Assembly (NCBI GenBank): GCA_001972305.1
Contig: BDDD01000371.1
Coordinates: 132,199 to 196,198 of the forward strand
Source: Cephalotus follicularis
Lineage: Eukaryota; Streptophyta; Magnoliopsida; Oxalidales; Cephalotaceae
Reading direction: 5' to 3'
Length of the DNA stretch: 64,000 nt
This document shows, one piece after another, positions 35,065 to 46,799 of the stretch; within the stretch, counting starts at the first letter, position 1; every line of letters starts with the position of its first letter. The translations under genes were made by a program, and so were the position numbers. The notes under the pieces are model-generated. The model ran no database searches. It was not told the origin of the DNA and saw nothing but the letters and a program-made list of their open reading frames with translations.

Positions 35065-35796
35065 TTAATCTATGCTATCAATATCCATGTCGTCCTGACT
35101 ATCAGAATCATATTTCATCACTCTGTCATCCTCATACGTGTCAGAAATATCGTCTTCCCATTCATCTTCCTCGTCATTCGTATTGTCATGGTCTGACGTA
35201 GGATCTCTTATTCGAACATCTGGAGGCAATACTACCTCCTCCCATTCCCCATCTCCTCGAAGGGAATCTTCACTTTCAGGTCCTAAATCAGCTGCAAATG
35301 ACCGTAGTGGACCGGTAGCGACATCTTCTTGCAATGTCATATCCATACCAAAATCGTCCCCATCTTCTTCTTCATAATCAGGAAGGGTGTAGGAATTTTT
35401 GGGTTTCTTTTTTATCACAGTCACCCACCCTTTGTACCTACAATCATTAGAAACGCTGGGTGCGTAGAACACCTGCACAACTTGACTTGCTAGCATGAAT
35501 GGCTCATATGTGGCGAGTTCCATTTCTGGGTTCAGACGAACAATCCCAAACTCATCCACTCTGGTACATCTCTCTGAAGTGTCAACCCAATCACACTTGA
35601 ATAAAACAACTTTGTTGTCTTTACCATAGAAATCGAGCTCCACAACGTCAACCAAGGCTCCGTAGAAGTCACTACAACTGTCATTCGAGGTGCTTCCCTT
35701 TATCATTACACCCCAATTTTGAGTTGTTGAGGTCCTCGATGCATCTTTTGTGTGAAACTTGTATCCGTTGACGAAATACCCCTTCCACGACCACAC
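35065..35796 (-). pseudogene. CACTA TNP2 C-terminal part, DUF4216
   Basis: A 243-codon open frame has GYKFHTKDASRTSTTQNWGV, YGALVDVVELDFYG, VLFKCDWVD and VVQVFYAPS, which fit the DUF4216 module found at the C-terminus of plant TNP2 proteins. An acidic tail of Asp/Glu-rich runs follows (roughly residues 140-243). It is the best-preserved exon of the transposase gene. Its upstream neighbour (35797-36100) contains intron-like AT-rich sequence and a short exon (ECNAHFVKWFQGR). Confidence 0.8.
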
Positions 35797-36316
35797 TTTT
35801 GTAGCAGGTGCACTTGCACTTGCTAAATTTCGTAGACTGGCATCAACTTCCTTGTCGTGCTCAACCTATTAAATGTGCAATGTACACACATAACATAGAA
35901 ATCAACATCAACAATTAAAAATCATGAAACTTATAAATTCTTTGTAGACATATTCTAGCATTACTTACACGGCCTTGAAACCATTTCACAAAGTGTGCAT
36001 TGCATTCTTCTTCTATTTGTTTTGGGATAATGGTAGGGTTTAATTCGGTGACCAGTTGTTCATACTAACTACAACAAAGAATATAAGTGAGATACGTTCA
36101 AATTGCACAATTCATATTCCTAGAGTTTAAACTTAGTACAATGTATATGTATACTTACTCAACCAGAGGGCTGACTTCATCGCAGTTCAGCAAGATGTAC
36201 AAATATGTAGCCTCGTATTCTTGGTCTGTCATATGTCTGTTCTCTGTCTTACCCATTGCTTTACCGGGATCAGTAAATATGGATAGCAATCCGTTACTTG
36301 CAACGGCGCCCCCATC

Positions 36317-36971
36317 CTAGTTTCTCTCGGGTCTATTCAGCCTCATCGGGACATCAGGTTTGAAATAATACGAACAAAACGTTGTCAACTCGCAAACGAT
36401 GTATGCCTCGGTGATCGACCCCTCCACACGAGCTTTGTTCTTGACCATCTTCTTTAGATCAAACAGCTCTCTATAATTAAATATGTAATTAGAATGCATG
36501 ACAAATAGATGAACATTTTCAGAAAGAGAAACAACAAGTAACTATACCTCTCAATGGGATACATCCATGTATTCTGAACCGGCCCACATACTTCACTTCA
36601 TAAGCTACGTGGATGAGAAGATGTTCCATCGAATGAAAAAATGATGGAGGGAATATCTTCTCCGTTTGCAAATTGTTTGCACAATGTTACTCTGGACAAA
36701 GACCATCTTCACAACACTGTTGGATGTTGAGCATATATTCCGGAAAAAATCACTGACCTCGGCCAACACCTCCATGATATTTCTCTGCAGGAACTCAGAA
36801 AAATGCAATCGGAATAAGCCTCTACATGAAGACATAGAAATCGTGGCTCTTCAATCCTGAAACCCTACAGTCTGAAACATTCACACACCGACATATGTTT
36901 GAGGTGTATCCATCAGGAAACCTGATCTCTGTCATCCATTCACAAACTTGTTTGACATGTTCACTATTTTG
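36317..36971 (-). pseudogene. CACTA TNP2 middle part, DUF4218
   Basis: Readable pieces are VCEWMTEIRFPDGYTSN, GLKSHDFYVFM then a stop, RLIPIAF, FPPSFFHSMEHLLIHVAYEV and LFDLKKMVKNKARVEGSI. This is the wording of DUF4218, which follows the catalytic domain in CACTA transposases. Stops and frameshifts split it in several places. Confidence 0.78.
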
Positions 36972-38778
36972 TCAATATTTTGCTGGTGGTAATATGAACT
37001 GCCCATCCACCTCTTCTGCATGCAGTTCAGGTCTTATTCTCAACTTTTTCAGATCAAGTCGAGCTTCTGCGTGGTCCTTGGATTTTCCCTTCACATTCAT
37101 GACCATGTTGAATATATTTTCAAACACATTATTCTCGATGTGCATGACGTCCAGCTTGTGTCTAACTAGTACTTTACTCCAATAAGGAAGTTCGTAAAAG
37201 ATACTTCGCTTAGTCCAATTGTGTACTCTCCCAAACCCAGGAATCTTACTAGTTGGTACACCTTTTACAAACACAACTTCATTCCACTCGGGGAGTTGAT
37301 CCTCTACCTCTTCCAATGATAACCTCTCCACACCCACCTTGGTCAACCGTCGACCCTTCAAGAATTTTTTATTGTCTCTTCTAAACTGGTGGTCTACGGA
37401 CAAAAGCTGACAATGACAGTCAAACCACGAACATTTCTGACTATGCTTCAATCTAAAACCCTTGGTCTGACCCATGCAGTAGGGGCATGCCAAATGACCA
37501 TGAGTACTCCAGCCTGACAGCATTCCATGGGCAAGAAAGTCACTAATCGTCCACATTAAAGCTGCCCTCGTCTGAAAGTTCTTCTTGTACGATGCATCAT
37601 AGGTTTCAACTCCACTTTCCCACAACACCTTCAACTCGTCAACGAGTGGACGCAGAAACACGTCAATATCTTTCCCTTGGCTTTTTGGTCCAGCTATAAT
37701 CAAGGATAAGAATATGAATGGCTTCATCATACACAACCAAGGTGGAAGATTGTATGGGAAAACAAAAACAGGCCAGCAAGAGTAAACAGTACTACTAACC
37801 CTTCCGTTGCTATTCCTATTCTAACGTTGCCAACCTCTGCAGCAAACGATGGAAAAGTAATATCAAAGTGCTTCCAAGCTTCACCGTCAATCGTATGTAC
37901 CATTCCCACTTCATCACCGTCGTTATCCTTCCTCTTCTTACTATGCCACCTCATATTAGCAGATGTTTTGTCTGATTGAAACAACCTCTGAAGTCTTGGT
38001 GCCACTGGAAAGTAATGCAAAACCTTGTAAGGTACCTATTTCTTTCTCTTTTCGCCACCACTAGGTTTGAATCTAGGATGATTACATGTTGGACACTCTG
38101 AAGCACACTTGTGCTGATCTCCGTAATACAACATACAATCATTGACAGGTGCATCTATCTTTTTGTAGCCTAATCTCAATGTCTTCATAATTTGTTTTAG
38201 CTTGTAATAAGACTCCAGCAACTTTTCATCGTTGGGCATTCCCTCTTAACGATCTGAAGAATTTCCTCGGCCCCTTCGTTAGGAATCCCGTACTTGGACT
38301 TGACATTCATGAGTCGCGTCATAATAGGCAGCTTGATGTGTTTTTTACAGCCATTCCACAACGGTTCATCCGCATCCTTAACCAGGTCATAGAACTTATT
38401 TGCATCGGGATTCGGAAGTTCATCGGCCGTCTCGTCATGTTCACCAGTGTCAAACTCGAACCCCCCAGCATCCATTACGAGATCAATAAAAGGATTACTC
38501 AGACCTAAGGGGTCTGGCTGCTCCACTGCAGCCCGACGGCATTCCCTCCTTTCCCCATGTTGATCCCACAACGTGTAATGGGGAGTGAAACCCTTCTTAA
38601 ACAAATGTAACTGCACTTCAGATCGAGTTCCAAACGCTCTTAACTTGCAACGGCTACAAGGACATTTTATCGTACTATTCCAGACAAAATCTTGGTTATA
38701 AAATGCAAAATCTAAGAAAGCGAGCACACCCCTGTTAAATTCCTCTGTTAGTAACCCCCGAACAACCCGCCTACTCAT
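36972..38778 (-). pseudogene. CACTA transposase (TNP2/TNPD-like), N-terminal and catalytic part
   Basis: The start is the ATG at 38778. The transposase-associated domain (FYNQDFVWNSTIKCPCSRC, HLFKKGFTPHYTLWDQHGE) lies in 38560-38770. A single-base frame loss near 38244 (IVKRECP, then MPNDEKLLESYY) is followed by LYYGDQHKCASECPTC and a TAG near 38037. Then come HYFPVAPRLQRLF and MRWHSKKR, and a small deletion after IGIATEG near 37800. The catalytic Transposase_21 (TNP2) region (36972-37736) has GPKSQGKDIDVFLRPL, LWTISDFLAHGML-like wording, CPYCMGQT, FDCHCQLL and HRFR-like HQFRRDNKKF. Transposase cuts and pastes the element; this copy could not make an intact one. Confidence 0.88.
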
Positions 38779-39667
38779 TCAACTCCTGTCCACAGACATT
38801 TTTTCTACAATTAGGGTAGAAGATTTTAAGATTCAAGTATAGTTTTCTCAATATGCATTGACTGAAGTGTATCTCACCACCTAACTCTAAAAGGTATGGC
38901 CCTATCCCATTCCCGACTACGTACCTCCACTAATATCGCTATCCCGTATGCATAGTTCACTCTGAGAAAATTTCAGTGGCATCTCGCCACGGTTCCTCAA
39001 ACAGACGAATTAAACTGAATTGATCGGTTTAATTATGTATCCGAGGAACATGTTTAAGGAGTGTAACCGAAACTTTCTTGAAGAAAACTATGTACACAAG
39101 ATAACGATATATCCTACAGTGGACGTATGTATGCGAGAACTGTCCGAACTGGACAATTCTTGATTCACTCCTATTGAACGAATCATGAACGGGAATTTAA
39201 GGTTTCTCAATTATATGCAAAAAATGATTAAGATGATTTTTATGAATAAAACAATGTGTGTGTGTGTATATATATATATATATAAGTTTGTATATATATA
39301 GTATATAGTATGTATAATTTAGTTATATTGTATAATTTAATAGTTAGTATAGTTAATATATATACACGAACACACTAATTAAATCCGGTAAACACGAAAA
39401 AAATTCTATATGTATATAAGATTTCACAAATATATACAAAAATAATTATATAGAGATTGGATCTAGACATTAATACTTGCAATCAAAGCTTTGATGTTGG
39501 CTGGAGGAAAAGACAGAAAGAGGAGACCGGCGGCACACAGAGAGAGGAAGAGAGTGAGGGCAGTGAGAGAAAGGAAGAGTGAGACGAGCGGCGCATAGGG
39601 AGAGGGAGTGGAAAAAAAGAGAGAGAGGGAAAAAAGAAAGATGGGGCCGGGTATAATTAGGGTTTGG
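38779..39667 (-). other. CACTA 5' untranslated and promoter-side region
   Basis: No coding sequence is supported. The stretch is AT-rich and includes a (TG)n(TA)n microsatellite at about 39253-39305 and a purine-rich GAGAGG tract at 39515-39640. The transposase promoter should lie here, but I see no single convincing TATA element. Confidence 0.5.
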
Positions 39668-39852
39668 GGCGAGGGCATGGAGAGGGCATTTAATGCCCTC
39701 GCTGTATATTAAAAGCATGGCGAGGGCATAGTGCCCTCACCATGCCTTTTTTAAAAAAAAAATTAAAAAAATGGCACAACAGCGAGGGGATTACTCTGCC
39801 CTCGCCATACCCTCGCCGTCTGCCCTCGCCGTTGCCCTATTTTTTAGTAGTG
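39668..39852. repeat. Right subterminal repeats and terminal inverted repeat of CACTA
   Basis: About eight copies of GGCGAGGG or CCCTCGCC-type words are present, followed at 39833-39852 by the 5' terminal repeat (GCCCTATTTTTTAGTAGTG on the plus strand). This end is intact. Confidence 0.9.
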
Positions 39853-40319
39853 TTTATAATGCACTACAAAAATGGCATAGCATGGCGGCTACACTGATAA
39901 ATCCTCGGATGCATATATGCTTGGGTTCAGTCCAGTGGAGAGCTTAGCGTTGTGCCATGCTCGGCATGTGGATGCATGCCTGAGATGGCCTGATGGGTGG
40001 ATGCCAGGACGCATGCTCAGTATATGGCTGTGGAAAGCTCAGCAGACATGGGTGCATGCTCGGAAGAGGGAGAAAGAGCTCGGCGCATACATCCTCAGCA
40101 CCTTGGCATGCACAGGACGCATACGATGGACAGTGGAGAGCTCGGACGCATGATGCGTTGGAGAGCTCATCATGTAATGACCAGAATTTTCGATGAAGAT
40201 GTTATTTATGGAAATGCGCTTACTCTATGTAACGCCCCATAATGTTTCCTTCTTGGAGATAAAGAAAATTTTGAGGATAAAGAGCTTAGTTATATGATAT
40301 GTTAAAGCAAGAGATTCCA
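39853..40319. repeat. Right copy of the ~0.5 kb direct duplication around CACTA
   Basis: It begins directly after the CACTA terminus with TTTATAATGCACTACA and matches 32129-32642. The LTR G part ends at 40172 and LTR H begins at 40173. This copy is contiguous with the rest of H, so it is the original flank, while the left copy is the extra one. Confidence 0.85.
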
Positions 40320-41816
40320 TGTTATTCTTTTGATGTATAGAAAGAAAACTTATGTTGCTCATTCTGTTGACAGAGAAAGCTGTGTATGTCTTTAGCCAGA
40401 GGACTAGCATGTGTTGTAATAGTACTTTGATGAAAGAAATAGATGTTTCTAGTCCGTGGACTAGATTTACTTTGTCCTTTGATGAATGTTTGTTGTTATG
40501 AGTTTTCTGCTACCAAATACGTCCGAGGAGCTAAGGAGTCCTCGGATAGCAAGACCGAGCATGGCGGGAGTTACCTGTATGTGTTTAAGAGTTTTACCGA
40601 TGAGCCAGGGAGTCCTCGGATAGTTTTATGGGTATATAAGGCTCAAGGTGGAGTCCTCAGATACAAGGTCAAAGGAGAGAGAGAGCCATGGACAGATGGT
40701 GTCCTCGGGCTTTAGCAGACCATGGTGTTTAAGTGATCATGCGAGGAGCTAGGGAGTCCTCGGATAGCATAGCAGAGGATGGCAAGGGCAGTTAGTTATG
40801 CGTTTGAGGTTTTACCCGAGGGGGCAGGTTGCTTGGATGATGAGATATGGTTTTTACATATGTGCGTAGCTTAAGGTGTTGTCCCCGGATGCCTTAGAAG
40901 ACGAGAAAAGAGAAGGAGACCTCTGATGGCTTTAGAGATAGACGTGAGGCTCAACGTTGAGTCCTCTGATGTGTGGCAGGGGAGAAAAAGAGATAGGTCA
41001 GAGGACGACTTGAGGTTTTATGCGGTAGATTATTATAATAGCTTCTAGCGCTACAGTGTGTTAAGTTAGTTAAGCTGTGCGTTTTGATGCCCGACAAGTA
41101 TATGTTAATAAAATCCCCTTGGAGAAGAGCAGAGGAGAAAAGCCCATGGAGGAAGGGTGTCCTAGGGCGTTAAGTAGACCTGGGTGTTTGGTATGCACGT
41201 GCAGAGAGCATGTGGGCTTCCCTAGCTTAAGTGAAACGGTGAGTTCGATTCCTCAGTAGTTTATTTTGGGTCCTCAGCCCTTTTTCCTTGGACACCGCGT
41301 TGTATCGTATGTCCCCTGCCTTGGCGTTTCGGTCGGGCGTTATGCAGACCTTTGTTTTTAAGTAAGAATGTGAGGAGCACGTTGGTGCTCTCCTCTGGCG
41401 TTTAGTGATGCGACGCGTTTTGGAGTCTTGGACAAGCAGTGCTGAGGACTTAATGAAAAGGGGAGTTTGGATCCTCTGTTCCTTTAAGTCCTCTACCCTT
41501 GTGTCCCGCGTCAGTTGCGCACCTAGCCTTGACTTGTAGGACCTTTGCGTAGCAGATCTGAGGATCTATCTTAGTAGTTTTTAGCAAGCAGTTAAGCACA
41601 GCAGGGTTGTTGGCACAAGGCCTTCCCTGGGCAGAAATCGTCTTCGGAAGAGGAAACGAGAACGGGTCCTGTCGCTTTGGACTGTAGACCAGTTACCATA
41701 TCTAGCTTTTGTCACTTTGTGAATTAATTATACTAATTAATGGACGCGTGGCAAGCCAGAGACAGAGGATTTTAGATATTTTCATGTTGGGATGATGAAA
41801 AATGCCAAATGTCATT

Positions 41817-41856
<40 letters not shown>
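40173..41856 (+). repeat. 5' LTR of H, first part
   Basis: It starts TGTAATGACCAGAATTTTC. An alternative start is TGTAACGCCCC at about 40229. The interior has repeated GGAGTCCTCGGATAGC words (about 40510-41000, weaker to 41600). It ends in a GA microsatellite (41822-41856), where D2 is inserted. Small open frames inside are not credible genes. Confidence 0.8.
40510..41000. repeat. GAGTCCTCGGAT motif array in LTR H
   Basis: Words GGAGTCCTCGGATAG, GGGAGTCCTCGG, GGAGTCCTCAGAT, GGTGTCCTCGGG, GTCCCCGGAT and GAGTCCTCTGAT occur at intervals of about 40-90 bases, often preceded by GAGGAGCTA. They occupy the LTR position that in C1 is taken by the GCGCCGACGCTT cluster. Confidence 0.75.
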
Positions 41857-41858
<2 letters not shown>

Positions 41859-44266
41859 TTAGAGTAAGGGTGTCCCTACATGCCACAAGGTGGCTCTGCA
41901 TGAATATATATGTATGTATGAGATGCACTCCTTAACTGGAGATATCTCTTTACGCCGCGGGGCGGCTGCATGTGTGTATATTACACTCTCTATTTAAACA
42001 ATCTGAATTCCTTTTCGTATTTTATAGTGCATATTCAATCAACAATGGAAACCCGCTATATGTATATCCCAAACCATCTTAAATGGATCGGGTGATCACC
42101 ATGTCATCCGAGTACACATATAGTGCCCTGTCGTTCGAGGGGTTGGATCCCATGCCTGAGAGGTTATGAGAATGAGATCCTCACTCCCTTCTGACAGAAC
42201 GTTCCAAGTCATAGGTTCACTTTCTTAGGTCAATTGTTGAACCGCAAAGACTTGTTGTATTATGCTTGCTCCCGGGTTTAGTGGAGGATGGATCATCTCA
42301 TTACCATTTGGATTTATCCTAAAGCATAATGTGGGGTTCGTACTAAGGAGCATGAGACTGAACAGACCTACCATAGGAAACCTATTTGGAAAGTCATACC
42401 TATGTCAATAGGATTCCTATAGTCTTGGTAGTGTATAGTCTATGGTGACTAGTAGACCATTCGTGGACTACGTTGTATCGTTAGACCTGAGCGGCTGGCA
42501 TGCATTGTGTTGTAACTGCTTGGCTTTGATTTCCGCCTTCCCCAGCACTAGCCACGTGCTGGCAAAAGGGTTGTCTTTGGGCCTTGTGGGAGCTTCATTG
42601 AGATGTATGGGCGAGTTCGCAATAAGGGATCGTCACACCCGTATGAAGGGTGATCGGCTCTATATTATTTATGTCCGTTGAGACTCATAAAACCCTGATC
42701 AGGTATAGGCAGATTGGAAACGGGGTTTCCGGGGATGTTTGCCGAAAGTCTTAATGCGTACGTGAATTTATAGTTATCGCGACTTTACCTAGGGGTGACA
42801 TTATTCCGAACCCTAGGTCGCGGTCGGAGCCAGGTATGACGTAGGATACAGGACACATATGCCAATGACTGGATAAAGTACTGGTTTAACCGGATGTCGA
42901 CTTATAGACGTAGTTGATTCTACGGATCCGGGGGGTGATGGGATTCACACCGGGGCTGTTTTAATAGTCGGGGACTATTGGGATAGTCGTACCAAAACTC
43001 ATGGGATGTTTTGAGAAATTTATAGTCGTACCGGATTCAAACCGGGCTTTCGGGTCCCACCTGATTATCGGAAAAGTGAAGCGTGCTGCACACACGCTAG
43101 CTTGGCGGAAAATCTAGTTTTAACTAGTATATATTAATTTGGCACTAGTGGTTTATTTATTTATTTAAATTTACCACCGTATTGTCAAATTGATATATCA
43201 AGAGATACCACAGTGGGAGTATGTTTATCATACGTTTGTGCGGGGAGAAAAACGCACAGGCGCGCTTCCGGCCGGAGAAAGCGACGCGCGATGGATTCGG
43301 TGGCCAAGGAAGAGGACCTGCTCGTCCACGGTGAGTCCTCCTCTCTTCCTCCTTATCTTTTCTCCCCCGTTTCTCTCTGTTTCAGACCGACGCGTTTTTG
43401 CGTCACCCACTGTGCCGGCCTTCTCTTCCGCCGCTGGTGGTCTCGGTAGGTGGATCCGCCTCGGCTCTACCTAGTTTGACCTTAGTCTAGGTTTTTCCTG
43501 GCGTTGCTTGGATGCGTTTTTGCGGGTCGGGTCGGTTGGAGCGCTGTGCGCCATGGCTTGGCATTCCACGTCGATTCACAGTGGGTCTTCAGTCCAGCTG
43601 TGTAGATCATGGCTGGTGGTGGCGGTCCGATGTCTCGGTGACCTCGTTTTCATCGGGTCAGGTCGACCCGCAGCGGCTGTTCGCTGTGATCGCCCGTTTC
43701 CATGGCGATTCACGGCGTTTCTTGGCCACCAGTGGCTTTATCGGGTGCTTGGCGACCTGTGGTGGCTCAGCCGGTCCAGGCCGAGAGTCACTGAGTCCGA
43801 ACTCAGTGACTCGCCTCCACTGCCAAGTGCGTCACCGCCGTTCCAGGGCGCTCCTCGCCCTACCTCCACCAGCAACGAGTAGATCGGAGCTCCAGGAGTC
43901 CGTTGGTGTCTTGGTTGAACTTTTCGTGGACTGGCCAGAAATCGGCAGTGGAGCAGGTAACCGACAATTGCTTCGGCAAGCGTGTAGAGGCAAAGTGACG
44001 GAGCCACCAACGTTGGTGTGATTACTAATCATTTGTTTCCGCTATGTTTATTGTTTACCGAATTGATTTCGGTTATAGTGGATGTATGCTTGATTGTGAT
44101 ATTTGTTTGATTGAATATTAAACGGAGATCCTAGGCGCATAGATTTTGGTAGTAAGATGTAATTGTGAACCTAGACTTGCGAGTCTTGGTGTTTTTGAAA
44201 AATTTAAATTATACACACGTGCATCCTATACCCAAAATCGACCGGGGCCCCTCCCGGGTTCCAACA
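41857..44266 (+). repeat. 5' LTR of copia D2
   Basis: The LTR is 2410 bp. Bases 41857-43190 are of average composition and align in reverse with LTR D1. Bases 43230-44020 are GC-rich, starting with an ATG (43291, MDSVAKEEDLLVHG) followed at 43331 by GTGAGT, a consensus splice donor. The same ATG and donor occur in the 3' LTR at 58023. A TATA-like AGTATATATTAA lies at 43117-43128, upstream of that block. The 169-codon open frame at 43512-44021 has no known motif, and I do not call it a gene. Confidence 0.9.
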
Positions 44267-44268
44267 AG

Positions 44269-44280
44269 TGGTATCAGAGC
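44269..44280 (+). other. Primer binding site of copia D2
   Basis: TGGTATCAGAGC matches the initiator tRNA-Met complement exactly and lies two bases from the LTR end. Confidence 0.93.
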
Positions 44281-46510
44281 GATCCGTTTTAATATCAATT
44301 GGACTTCGATTTTGATTTTTGGTGACTATTTTGGAATGATTAAAGTAGTTGAGATTCTAATTTAATTCCCTTCCGATTGTTGTTTTATAAAATTAAGTTT
44401 TTCTTAAACCGAAGGAAACTAGATTATAAATAATTTAGTGGGAGTTTTATTGGAATATCAGCAATCTTAGGATTATTTCGATTGGTCATCGGAAATTGAA
44501 ATTGCTTGTGTTTATTTAAATTCTATTGTGGATATAGATTTAAATGTCTTATGAATGATGGTAGGCAATGGGATTGAACCTAGCTTTTGGTCTCTGTTGT
44601 GGATGGTTTAAATTGCTTTATTATTATGTACTTTATTTGATTTGTAATATGGTTGTCTGCGTGCACCATTTTTTCCTTTTTTTGTTTTATTCTCTCTCCC
44701 TCCATTTGTATTCTATTCTTTAACTTTTTAAATGTATTTTGTTAAATTTCATTTTTGTAAATAAAAAAAGAGAAGAATCGCAAAGGAGCTTGTAGAGGGA
44801 GATCAAGAAAATTGCAAGACCAAGTGAAGGTCATGTATGCATGGAGCATTTTGTAATAAAGTAGTTATGAATAGTTCACCTAGGAGACCGAGGGATGACA
44901 TTCGCTCCTATGATCTCTCATAGTTTTAATCCCTAGTCAGGCCATTTTTATTTCTATATGGATCATAGGATGCATGAGATGGATGTTTACTTTTTGCAAA
45001 CAATCCAAACACGTCAAGCATAATAAGCCGTTCCAAATGGATTGGAAGATTAAAATTGATTTAATAACGGCTTTGGTAATTTAAAATTTGATTAGACCAC
45101 AAATTCCGCCAATTGTGAAGTAATAAGTCCACAAGCGGTGGGACACGAGGGTGTCCCGTCGTTGGCCTTCCACGCCTTCGTTTACTAGTATGGATATATT
45201 GGGGATATCACTGCCCAGTAGAGGTCCCCCATATGACCATTTCTACTAAATTTCAGTGCCGAGGTAGCATTGGGAGGAAATAACTAAGTTTTGGCATTTA
45301 TAATCAGCCTCCTGATGAATATCAAAACTGGTTAAGTTCTTTGAGGGTAGTGGGTCTGACTTATATTGAACTGCCCAGCGGTGGATTGTATGGGTCGTGA
45401 GGCCGAACTTGTATCGGATCTTGCATTTCAAGGGTGAGGCCCTAATGAAAATTGATGCTAAATGCCTACCTATTTGGTATTATGGTTACATCACGCCACA
45501 ACGGAGACTATGATACTGCGAGATAGATTCCGATCCCCACTAGGAAATGGGTGCTTCCCGAATTCCACATTTGGAGGTGTGGGATACGATTAGAATAGTG
45601 GGAGGAGTCATAATTACTAAAGACCAAGAATTATGGTAATAACATGAAATTGAATAATCTGCTAATATACTCTCTTGTTTCTTCTAATACGTTGTTAGAT
45701 AACATATTCTATATACTCAAATGGCAGACAGCACATTAATTTGGCATGTTTTATACTTTCTTAAGCGACATAATCCACGTTTTTTGAATGGTTGCGCATT
45801 GTACTCACGAGCATAAGAGTTGTTCATGTTATGACTGAGATTCCCCCATATTAGAGATCAATGCATCTGACCATCACAAGGCCATGGTGGCTAAGTGGTG
45901 GGACGACGATTATAGACCTTAATACATGACGAGTGTTCCCTTGATGACAAACTGGCAAACGTTATGTATTTCTTCACAGACCTTATGTGCCGTGTTGATA
46001 CAACTTGAGGAGTTGTTTGGCACACAGTCGAGGACTGATAAGGTAGTTTTGAACCAGTCTAGATCAAAACAATCTGTGATACCTATTCCTTCTAGAACAG
46101 CCTCAGGGAGAGGTGGATAGAGAGGATCCAGTTCCAAGGGCAAGGAGCTCATAAGGAAGAAAGAAAAGGAACCACTTCACGTGGTTTGGGGATACCATTC
46201 ATTAGAGGATTAAACAGCTTATTAAGGAGATATCCTGCTTCTATGTGGGAAGTCAGGATACTGGAAGAGAATTTGTGAACAATTTCTTGCTTCCATTGCA
46301 GATTGTACCTCGGTGTTAGGTACCATCATATTTTTCATATTCCACTTAGCTTACAATGTAAGTTCAATTTGGGTTGTATACTCAAGTTGTGAGACTAACA
46401 TTTGTAACTCTTTGCAGGATGCTAAGAGGAGCTAGGCAGCTGGGAGCTGAGGATGCAATGGACCTATGACATGAAGATCGAGGATCTACTTTTATGTTGT
46501 AGGATATTTT
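44281..46510 (+). pseudogene. Copia D2 leader and gag/protease remnant
   Basis: Bases 44281-45100 hold nothing I recognise. Bases 45130-45650 match the D1 leader (20290-20830) with shared peptide words as listed for D1, again interrupted by stops. Bases 46000-46480 are a decayed gag and protease. CFYVGSQDTGRE corresponds to the zinc knuckle CFYCGKQGHWKS of D1, and the DNA around GGAGCTAGGCAGCTGGGAGCTGAGGATGC matches D1's GAKQLGAEDALHL. The catalytic D-S-G site is not readable, so no function remains. Confidence 0.6.
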
Positions 46511-46799
46511 GATTTGTATATATATATAAAGTAATGTGGTTTTTGTATATAGACTTAACCTTTGTAAACATTGTAAAGAACTTTTGTTCTAAACTTTGAT
46601 TAGCATATCCAATGTATATTTTGTAAAGCTGAGAGCTTTTTGTTTATTACAAATGGATAGTGGCTATTATTTTCTGGTTGTGTATCAATCGGCACTGATT
46701 AACTAGATAATGGGTTTTAAGTCTTAAATACTAATCAAACAATAGCACCAGCTATTGAGCAAGTAATTAATAATAAAAGACTACGAGAGAAATTTGATA

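Larger units (their letters stand above)
32643..39852 (-). mobile_element. CACTA (En/Spm) DNA transposon, 3' terminus lost
   Basis: The right end reads ...TTTTTTAGTAGTG, that is CACTACTAAAAAATAGGGC on the minus strand, the CACTA signature. The interior carries a TNP2-type transposase gene and a second Ptta/En-Spm gene, both on the minus strand. Both subterminal regions are filled with CCCTCGCC-type repeats. At the left no CACTACTAAAAA terminus is found: subterminal repeats run straight into a copy of the right flank. The 3-bp duplication expected is TTT (39853-39855). Confidence 0.9.

Noticed and set aside
39463..39718. Leu/Ser/Pro-rich open frames near the CACTA 5' end
   Set aside because: They are the complement of a GAGAGG purine tract within the untranslated end of the transposon.
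43512..44021. 169-codon open frame in the 5' LTR of D2
   Set aside because: GC-rich sequence gives long chance frames; overlapping frames exist on both strands, the protein has no motif, and the 3' LTR copy has a shorter, differing version.
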